Notes under the pieces: model-generated
What the model saw: the letters and a program-made list of their open reading frames with translations, nothing else
What the model was told of the DNA's origin: nothing
The model's database searches: none
Made by a program: the position numbers and the translations under genes
DNA from: Treponema sp.
Lineage (GTDB): Bacteria; Spirochaetota; Spirochaetia; Treponematales; Breznakiellaceae
Length of the DNA stretch: 10,173 nucleotides
Direction: 5' to 3'
Assembly: GCA_031274565.1 (NCBI GenBank)
Contig: JAISPY010000141.1
Location: forward strand, 1-10,173
In this document: positions 5,697-10,173 of the stretch, piece after piece
Numbering within the stretch: the stretch's first letter is position 1
How the letters are laid out: each line of letters starts with the position of its first letter

Positions 5697-7223
5697 CTAA
5701 CCAGCCGCCCTGAGGCTGCCAGTTGCGTATTGCATGATCAATTCTTGAGAGAACTGTCCGCGTTCTATTTCAGCGGCAATGCTCCCTTTGTACATAACAT
5801 AGATCCTGTCGCACATACCTAAAAGCTCCGGCATCTCAGAGGATATCATCACAATTCCCTTTTTGCCGTCTTTGACCATTTCACTCATCAATTTATAAAT
5901 CTCATACTTGGCCCCCACATCAATACCCCGCGTCGGCTCGTCCAGAATCAATACGGAAGGGTCCTTGATAAGCCATTTCGCGAGAACAACTTTCTGCTGG
6001 TTGCCGCCGCTCAGGCTTGATGCCGGAATTTCGGCGGAAGGGGTTTTGATCTTAAGATTACCGATTTGATTCTGCACTTCCTCAAGCTCCTTTTTTTGAT
6101 GGAGTCGTCCTCCGTATATGTACCGGTCAAGATTCGGTAGACCGATATTTTCGCGGATATTGCGGATCAGTACCAGTCCATAGCGGCGACGATCCTCGGA
6201 ACACATGGCAATGCCGTCCGCAATGCTGTCGGAAACATTTTTAATTTTTGTTTCCCTGCCTGCTACGAAAACAGAACCGCCATCAACCGGATCAAGTCCG
6301 CTTATCGCCCTGACAACTTCGGTACGCCCCGCCCCGACCAGTCCCGCAAACCCGACAATCTCTCCGGCATGGAGGGTAAAATTGATGTCCGAAAATACGC
6401 CGGCTCGCTTAAGGTTTTCTACCCGCAGGAGCTCTCCTCCTATCCGCGCCGCTGTTTTGGGATAGTTGTTGCCCAACTCCCTCCCGACCATCATGGTAAT
6501 TACCGTATCAATATTGAGATTGGACGCGCTGTTTGTTCCGACCACTTTACCGTCCCGGAATACGGTAATCCGGTCGGCAATCCTGAATATCTCTTCCATT
6601 TTGTGGGAGATATAAATGATACTCTTGCCCCGTTTTTTTAACTCAATGACCTTTTGGAGCAGATCATCCGCTTCTTTTTTGGCTATCGAGGAGGTAGGCT
6701 CGTCCATAATGATAACCTGAGAATCCTTATGAATCGCCTTGACAATTTCAAGCATCTGTATATCAGCGATGGTAAGCAATTTCAGTTTGGTACGGACGCC
6801 GTCCGTAAGGCGGGGATTATCCATGAGGCCTTCGGAACGGAGGAGTTCTTCCGTTGTTTTATAGATAAAGCGCCAATCGACCCGGCGAAATTGGGTAACC
6901 GGAAGGTCCCCCAGGAAAAGGCTTTCCGCTACGGACATTTCAGGTACAAAGGCACATTCCTGAAATATCATGGCAATCCCCTGCTTGCGGGCATCCACCG
7001 GGTTCTGAATAGTAACGGGTTTTCCTGCTATAACGATTTCACCGGAATCCGCCTTATGGATTCCGGTGAGAATCTTCATCAACGTTGATTTTCCCGCGCC
7101 ATTTTCACCGCATAGCGCGTGCACCTCCCCGTAGTGCGCCGAAAAACTGACCCCATCCAGGGCCAGCACTCCGGGAAAACGCTTGGTAACATTTTTTAAT
7201 TCCAGAAAAATGTTTGCTGCCAT
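5697..7223 (-). CDS. Sugar ABC transporter ATP-binding protein (RbsA-type, two ATPase domains)
   Basis: A 508-residue fused double ATPase of the ribose/galactose importer group that powers uptake at the cytoplasmic face. The N-terminal domain has Walker A GENGAGKS (39-46) and Walker B VIIMDEPTSS, but its signature is degenerate (LTIADIQ). The C-terminal domain has a degenerate Walker A (GLVGAGRTEV), a clean LSGGNQQ signature and Walker B VLILDEPTRGID. One weakened site per domain is normal for RbsA proteins. I place the start at the ATG at 7223 because it gives the usual short N-terminus. A TTG 13 codons upstream would make the N-terminus run through the promoter. No Shine-Dalgarno precedes 7223, and the predicted transcription start coincides with this ATG. 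It is the first gene of the operon, diverging from the lacI-family gene. Confidence 0.93.
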   Translation of the reverse strand: MAANIFLELKNVTKRFPGVLALDGVSFSAHYGEVHALCGENGAGKSTLMKILTGIHKADSGEIVIAGKPVTIQNPVDARKQGIAMIFQECAFVPEMSVAESLFLGDLPVTQFRRVDWRFIYKTTEELLRSEGLMDNPRLTDGVRTKLKLLTIADIQMLEIVKAIHKDSQVIIMDEPTSSIAKKEADDLLQKVIELKKRGKSIIYISHKMEEIFRIADRITVFRDGKVVGTNSASNLNIDTVITMMVGRELGNNYPKTAARIGGELLRVENLKRAGVFSDINFTLHAGEIVGFAGLVGAGRTEVVRAISGLDPVDGGSVFVAGRETKIKNVSDSIADGIAMCSEDRRRYGLVLIRNIRENIGLPNLDRYIYGGRLHQKKELEEVQNQIGNLKIKTPSAEIPASSLSGGNQQKVVLAKWLIKDPSVLILDEPTRGIDVGAKYEIYKLMSEMVKDGKKGIVMISSEMPELLGMCDRIYVMYKGSIAAEIERGQFSQELIMQYATGSLRAAG

Positions 7224-7229
7224 AGTTAT

Positions 7230-7258
7230 AGTATGACATGCGTTTTTATGGGTGTCAA
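7230..7258 (-). promoter_or_regulatory. Sigma-70-type promoter of the polyol operon
   Basis: On the minus strand, a perfect -35 box TTGACA (7258-7253) is followed by a 17-base spacer and a -10 box CATACT (7235-7230, four of six matches to TATAAT). The seventh base after the -10 box is the A of the ATPase ATG at 7223, so the message should be leaderless or nearly so. No Shine-Dalgarno is present, which fits. Confidence 0.65.
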
Positions 7259-7263
7259 GCAAA

Positions 7264-7275
7264 ATTTGCGCAAAT
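7264..7275. promoter_or_regulatory. Probable LacI-family operator O1
   Basis: ATTTGCGCAAAT is a perfect 12-bp palindrome with a central CG step, the form expected for LacI-family sites. It lies five bases upstream of the operon's -35 box, between the two divergent genes. It shares the TTTGCG core with the site at 7295-7306. Confidence 0.6.
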
Positions 7276-7294
7276 CATATAATTTTTTGCATTA

Positions 7295-7306
7295 TTTTGC
7301 GTAAAT
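7295..7306. promoter_or_regulatory. Probable LacI-family operator O2
   Basis: TTTTGCGTAAAT repeats the O1 palindrome with two changes and keeps the central GC/CG core. Its centre is 31 bp from that of O1, about three helical turns, so both sites face the same side of the DNA. A further TTTGC half-site at 7286-7290 is in phase (21 bp from O1, 10 bp from O2). Confidence 0.5.
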
Positions 7307-7364
7307 GGTTATCGCGGTCTTTGGAGCGGTTGCTTTTTTCTTTCAAAGATGCCATGGTTAGTCC

Positions 7365-8363
7365 ATGAAGCCCAAAAGCCTTACTATGGAAGCAGTCGCC
7401 CTCAAAGCCGGCGTTTCAATTACTACCGTTTCTCATGTGGTCAATAAAACCAGGCATGTGAATCAGGAAACAAAAGACGCGGTTCTCAAGGTAATAGAAG
7501 AGCTGCATTACCGGTCTTCAAAAAGGGCTCTGTCCAACAGGGAAAATATCTGTATCGGGGTTATTCTAGCGGATGCCCGGGAAGATTACTATATTGCGAT
7601 GATTAAAACCATCGAATCAACCGTTACGGATTACGGCGTATCGGCTATTTTCTGCGATTCCGAGGCTGATTATGAGAAAGAGAAGCGGAATATTCGTGTG
7701 TTATTGGACCGCAAGGTAAACGGCCTACTTTTAGCGCCCGCCGATGCGGATCGTATGCCCAGGATCCTGCAGAAACTTTCAATCCCGGTGATTCTGATAG
7801 ACCGCCAGTACGAATCGCATAGTTTTTTAGCCGTCGGGATCAACAATTTCCGCAGCAGCTATCTTGGAACCCGGTGTATGCTTGAAAAGGGATGTAAAAA
7901 CATCGGGTTTATCGGCTATTCCGATCCGGTTTATACCATCAGGCAGCGTACCCAAGGGTATAAATCCGCCATGCTTGAGTTCGACCAGACTTTCATTCCC
8001 CAGGTACTTGATTTGAAGTACAATGGGGGAAACTCCTTCCCGCTCATCAAACAGTTTATTCTCGATGAGGGCTTTGACGGCCTGGTCTGCGCGACCTCTA
8101 CCCTCTGTTATGAACTCATAGAGGTCTTTGACACCCTCAGCGCCGATATACAGAAAAAACTGAAAATAATTACCTTTGATGACAACCGGTGGTTTGATTA
8201 TCTCAAGTATCCCCTATCGGTAATTTCCCAGCCGGTAGCGGAAATAGGCAACGCTGCCCTGGAAAATCTGCTGCAGATGATCGAGCAGAAAAATTCCGCC
8301 TGTAAGGTCAAACGGGAACTGCTTTTTGATGTCAGCATCATCGAAAGGATAAAGCAGGGGTAA
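7365..8363 (+). CDS. LacI-family transcriptional regulator
   Basis: A 332-residue regulator with the usual two-part layout. Residues 6-27 (LTMEAVALKAGVSITTVSHVVN) are the LacI helix-turn-helix, followed by a short hinge (HYRSSKRALSNRE, 48-60) whose AL pair sits where the minor-groove leucine of LacI proteins lies. From about residue 62 to the end is a periplasmic-binding-protein-like sensor domain, including ITFDDNRW and VISQPVAEIG. The ATG at 7365 is the first possible start, since an in-frame TAG lies two codons upstream. No Shine-Dalgarno is visible. It diverges from the operon and is very likely its regulator, binding the TTTGCGCAAA-type sites in the shared region and responding to the imported polyol or a pathway intermediate. 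The effector is not readable from the sequence. Confidence 0.93.
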   Translation: MKPKSLTMEAVALKAGVSITTVSHVVNKTRHVNQETKDAVLKVIEELHYRSSKRALSNRENICIGVILADAREDYYIAMIKTIESTVTDYGVSAIFCDSEADYEKEKRNIRVLLDRKVNGLLLAPADADRMPRILQKLSIPVILIDRQYESHSFLAVGINNFRSSYLGTRCMLEKGCKNIGFIGYSDPVYTIRQRTQGYKSAMLEFDQTFIPQVLDLKYNGGNSFPLIKQFILDEGFDGLVCATSTLCYELIEVFDTLSADIQKKLKIITFDDNRWFDYLKYPLSVISQPVAEIGNAALENLLQMIEQKNSACKVKRELLFDVSIIERIKQG

Positions 8364-8378
8364 GGGATGGTGTTTCAG

Positions 8379-8417
8379 AATCAGGAAGTACTGCAAGCAT
8401 ATCCGTTTCTGATTTTT
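8379..8417 (+). terminator. Possible weak terminator after the lacI-family gene
   Basis: AATCAGGAA (8379-8387) pairs with TTTCTGATT (8406-8414) over nine base pairs including one G-U, with an 18-base loop, and is followed by TTT. The stem is AT-rich and the T-run short, so termination would be inefficient. It is the best candidate downstream of the regulator. Confidence 0.35.
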
Positions 8418-8465
8418 CAGCTAAACGAAGGGTTCTCGGATAGTTCATTGTATGTCCCTCATTTG

Positions 8466-8498
8466 CAGTATAGTATGCTCATATAAGTACAGTATACT
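8466..8498. promoter_or_regulatory. CAGTATA direct repeats upstream of the RHH-like gene
   Basis: CAGTATA occurs at 8466-8472 and again at 8490-8496, 24 bp apart, embedding TATAGT and TATACT, both good -10 candidates. No convincing -35 box stands at the right distance from either, so I cannot fix the promoter. The repeats could be binding sites for the downstream gene's own product if that protein is an autoregulator. Confidence 0.3.
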
Positions 8499-8511
8499 AC
8501 AAATAGGGCAA

Positions 8512-8534
8512 TTCCAAAATGTCAGATTTTGGAA
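8512..8534. repeat. Hairpin repeat, copy 2 (TTCCAAAAT / ATTTTGGAA)
   Basis: A perfect 9-bp inverted repeat, TTCCAAAAT (8512-8520) and ATTTTGGAA (8526-8534), encloses the loop GTCAG. It shares arms, the preceding GCA and the following CCARCTCA with the copy at 356-380, in the same orientation. Here it lies about 47 bases before the ATG of the next gene, probably in its 5' leader or promoter. Confidence 0.7.
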
Positions 8535-8581
8535 CCAGCTCAAATTACATGAGGTTCTTTTGTAATTTTAAGGAGAAAAAT

Positions 8582-9130
8582 ATGAAAGATACTGGTATGG
8601 CGCCAGATAGATTACAGGTAAGGCTTACCGAAGAAGAAAGAAAACAACTGTATGTGGCCTGGAAAGAGCTTGATCCGCATGTGGACTGGGCAAGTTTTTG
8701 TAGAAAAATGCTCAAAAAAGGGGTTGAACTGGCAAGGATCGATAATCAGGCCATTAAAGCCAATCGAAACAGGTGGTTTAATGAAAAGGTCATACATAAA
8801 GAAGATTTAATAGGAATTTGGCATGCTGCTTATTTAGATGATCCTATAGATGCTCCTATAACCATAAACCACCAACTTATTTTTACCGATGATATGCTTG
8901 CTAGTATGGTTACAAGAGATGATCGAGCAGAAACCAATAGTGCATCTTGGTCACTTTTAGCCATCGGTCCTGGTTATGCGCTTACCTATGGGGGTAGTAC
9001 GTATGAAATTGCACTTGCGGGTGAAACTTTACTAATAAAATTCCCAAGAAGAATGGTTACCTTTACCAGATCCGATGCTGAAGCCAGAGAGAACGAAACA
9101 GGAAGCAGGGATCAGCCAGGTCCATTTTAA
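8582..9130 (+). CDS. Hypothetical protein: ribbon-helix-helix-like N-terminus plus beta-rich (lipocalin-like) domain
   Basis: A 182-residue protein I cannot assign to a named family. The start at 8582 is set by AAGGAG six bases upstream; an ATG at 8519 lies inside the hairpin repeat. Residues 9-50 read like a ribbon-helix-helix DNA-binding fold: a short strand (RLQVRLT), a helix (EEERKQLYVAWKEL) and a second helix (WASFCRKMLKKGVELAR). Residues 76-162 are predicted beta-rich: DLIGIWHAAYL, then alternating hydrophobic strands ending in LLIKFPRRMVTFTR. The G-x-W start and the C-terminal Arg recall lipocalin-like barrels. The last 20 residues are charged and disordered-looking. The coding sequence is clearly more AT-rich than its neighbours until about 9070, suggesting separate origin. 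A ligand-sensing DNA-binding protein is a guess from this layout. Confidence 0.7.
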   Translation: MKDTGMAPDRLQVRLTEEERKQLYVAWKELDPHVDWASFCRKMLKKGVELARIDNQAIKANRNRWFNEKVIHKEDLIGIWHAAYLDDPIDAPITINHQLIFTDDMLASMVTRDDRAETNSASWSLLAIGPGYALTYGGSTYEIALAGETLLIKFPRRMVTFTRSDAEARENETGSRDQPGPF

Positions 9131-9241
9131 AAATCGAGCAGCATCAAACCGCCGCCCTGGGCGTAGTGATGCTTGAGGGAGGCAGGGGAAGCGGATAGAA
9201 TGGGGGGATAAGCGGATAATACCCTTGGGAAGGAGGACAAT

Positions 9242-9886
9242 ATGGCGGAAATAATACAACCGCAAATGGGATTAAATTTCGAGCAGGTCTGGGCGGCGCT
9301 TATGGAGAACCGCCAACAAATGAAGGAGACCGACCGGCAAATGAAGGAGACCGACCGGCAAATGAAGGAGACCGACCGGCAAATGAAGGAGACCGACCGG
9401 CAAATAAAGGCGGCTCAACAGGAGACCGACCGGCAAATAAAGGAACTTCAAAAAAGTATGGGGTATTTGAATAACCGCTTCGGTGAGCTTGCTGAGCATC
9501 TGGTCATTCCCAATATCGTCCAGAAGTTCAATGCCTTGCGCTATCAGTTTGACGATATAGCCAAAGAACGCAAGTTCTATAATCCTGAAACCGGCCGTGT
9601 AGCTGCGGAGTTTGATATACTGCTGGAGAATGACGCCTATAGCATCGGGGTGGAAGTGAAAACAAAACCCAGTGAAAAAGATGTGATGGAACACATCAAG
9701 CGCCTTGAGTTTCTGAGGAGCCATAAAGACAAGCGGGGAGACCACCGGGAGATCCTGGGAGCCATAGCAGGGGCGATTATGCCTGAAGCGGTGAGGCAGG
9801 CGGCCTTAGGAGCGGGTTTGTACGTGATAGAGCAATCGGGGGATACGGTTAGGATAGAGGAACCGCGACAGATCCGCAGTTGGTGA
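9242..9886 (+). CDS. Coiled-coil PD-(D/E)XK nuclease-fold protein with MKETDRQ repeats
   Basis: A 214-residue protein. Residues 1-26 are followed by four identical MKETDRQ heptads (27-54) and two diverged ones (to about 69), a charged coiled coil. From about 74 a PD-(D/E)XK-like domain follows: RFGELAEHLV (helix with E82), then EFDIL with D125, and VEVKTK with E138 and K140. These match the D-ExK catalytic pattern, so the active site looks intact, although many members of this family have unknown substrates. AAGGAGG sits five bases before the ATG. It resembles DUF3782-type proteins that occur in multiple copies in spirochete and cyanobacterial genomes. A near-identical paralogue starts 186 bases downstream. 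There is no signal peptide. Whether it cuts DNA or serves a mobile element is unknown. Confidence 0.85.
   Translation: MAEIIQPQMGLNFEQVWAALMENRQQMKETDRQMKETDRQMKETDRQMKETDRQIKAAQQETDRQIKELQKSMGYLNNRFGELAEHLVIPNIVQKFNALRYQFDDIAKERKFYNPETGRVAAEFDILLENDAYSIGVEVKTKPSEKDVMEHIKRLEFLRSHKDKRGDHREILGAIAGAIMPEAVRQAALGAGLYVIEQSGDTVRIEEPRQIRSW
9320..9403 (+). repeat. Four identical 21-bp tandem repeats within the nuclease-fold gene
   Basis: Units at 9320-9340, 9341-9361, 9362-9382 and 9383-9403 are identical at the DNA level, each encoding MKETDRQ. Partial, diverged units continue to about 9448. Because each unit is seven codons, gain or loss keeps the frame. Perfect identity points to recent slippage or recombination. 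Confidence 0.95.
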
Positions 9887-9972
9887 GGGCTGCGGTCTTG
9901 CATAAGGAGCCGGCACGGGGGATACCGGGTATCATGGAGCAGGAGGACTGGGATCGCACCGGATTCTCAGCC

Positions 9973-9999
9973 TGGTCATGCAAAAACCCATCATGACCA
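9973..9999. repeat. 8-bp inverted repeat between the two nuclease-fold paralogues
   Basis: TGGTCATG (9973-9980) and CATGACCA (9992-9999) form a perfect 8-bp stem with an 11-base loop, about 87 bases after the first paralogue's stop. No T-run follows, so it is at best a weak terminator or a protein-binding site. The rest of the 186-base gap has no gene. Confidence 0.45.
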
Positions 10000-10017
10000 T
10001 GGTTCATGGATTATGAC

Positions 10018-10046
10018 TTGACTAGAGCTCTCATACGCATTATTTT
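10018..10046 (+). promoter_or_regulatory. Probable sigma-70 promoter of the second nuclease-fold paralogue
   Basis: TTGACT (10018-10023, five of six) is followed by a 17-base spacer and TATTTT (10041-10046, four of six). The predicted transcription start near 10053 leaves a leader of about 20 bases that contains AAGGAGG (10061-10067) before the ATG at 10073. The second paralogue is therefore probably transcribed on its own. Confidence 0.5.
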
Positions 10047-10072
10047 ACGGTAAAACTGGGAAGGAGGAGCAC

Positions 10073-10173
10073 ATGGCGGAACTAATACAACCGCAAATGG
10101 GATTAAATTTCGAGCAGGTCTGGGCGGCGCTCATGGAGAACCGCCAACAAATGAAGGAGGCTCAACAGGAAAC
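10073..10173 (+). CDS. Second MKETDRQ-family nuclease-fold protein, 5' end only
   Basis: The gene starts at an ATG preceded by AAGGAGG and is cut by the window edge after about 33 codons. Its first 28 codons differ from the upstream paralogue at only two bases (ATA/CTA, and a silent CTT/CTC). It encodes MAELIQPQMGLNFEQVWAAL and then NRQQMKEAQQE. It passes directly from the first MKE to AQQE, so the four tandem heptads of the first copy are absent here. The PD-(D/E)XK domain, if present, lies beyond the window. This is a tandem duplication or a member of a local gene array. Confidence 0.88.
   Translation, partial: MAELIQPQMGLNFEQVWAALMENRQQMKEAQQE

Noticed and set aside
7224..7262. TTG at 7262 as start of the ATPase
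   Set aside because: The 13 extra codons overlay the TTGACA and CATACT promoter boxes and are atypical for RbsA N-termini.
8519..8581. ATG at 8519 as start of the RHH-like protein
   Set aside because: It lies inside the hairpin repeat and lacks a ribosome binding site, whereas 8582 has AAGGAG at good spacing.
9320..9403. CRISPR array
   Set aside because: The 21-bp units are contiguous with no spacers and keep a coding frame; they are protein-coding heptad repeats.

Overview
The window looks like a chromosomal segment of a host-associated spirochete, most plausibly a termite-gut Treponema. This is an inference from the roughly even base composition, the Rbs-type transporter genes and the MKETDRQ-repeat PD-(D/E)XK proteins at the right end, which I recall as common in those genomes. 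No rRNA or taxonomic marker is present, so the assignment is tentative.

Positions 1-595 hold no convincing gene. They carry a strongly structured inverted-repeat element (about 150-262, core 172-234) and one copy of a short hairpin repeat (356-380) that recurs at 8512-8534.

Positions 596-7223 form a seven-gene operon on the minus strand. In transcription order it encodes an RbsA-type ABC ATPase, an RbsC-type permease, a periplasmic sugar-binding protein, a short-chain dehydrogenase, DhaK, DhaL and an RpiB/LacAB-family isomerase. The set reads as a complete route: import of a small polyol, oxidation to a ketose, phosphorylation by the two-subunit dihydroxyacetone-kinase-type enzyme, and isomerisation of the ketose phosphate to an aldose phosphate. 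The best match to known chemistry is the D-threitol pathway (D-threitol to D-erythrulose to D-erythrulose 4-phosphate to D-erythrose 4-phosphate). Glycerol/dihydroxyacetone or another short polyol remains possible. The binding-protein gene is bracketed by two intercistronic hairpins that lack U-tracts.

Positions 7224-7364 are a divergent control region. A TTGACA-N17-CATACT promoter places the operon's transcription start at, or within a base of, the ATPase ATG, which predicts a leaderless message. Two LacI-type palindromes lie 31 bp apart between this promoter and the divergent lacI-family gene at 7365-8363, which is presumably the local sensor.

Positions 8364-10173 look like accessory DNA. 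There is a weak terminator, a second copy of the hairpin repeat, an AT-rich gene for a protein with an apparent ribbon-helix-helix N-terminus and a beta-rich, lipocalin-like C-terminus, and then two tandem paralogues of a coiled-coil PD-(D/E)XK protein. The first paralogue has four identical 21-bp repeat units. The second, cut by the window edge, is almost identical at its start but lacks the tandem units.
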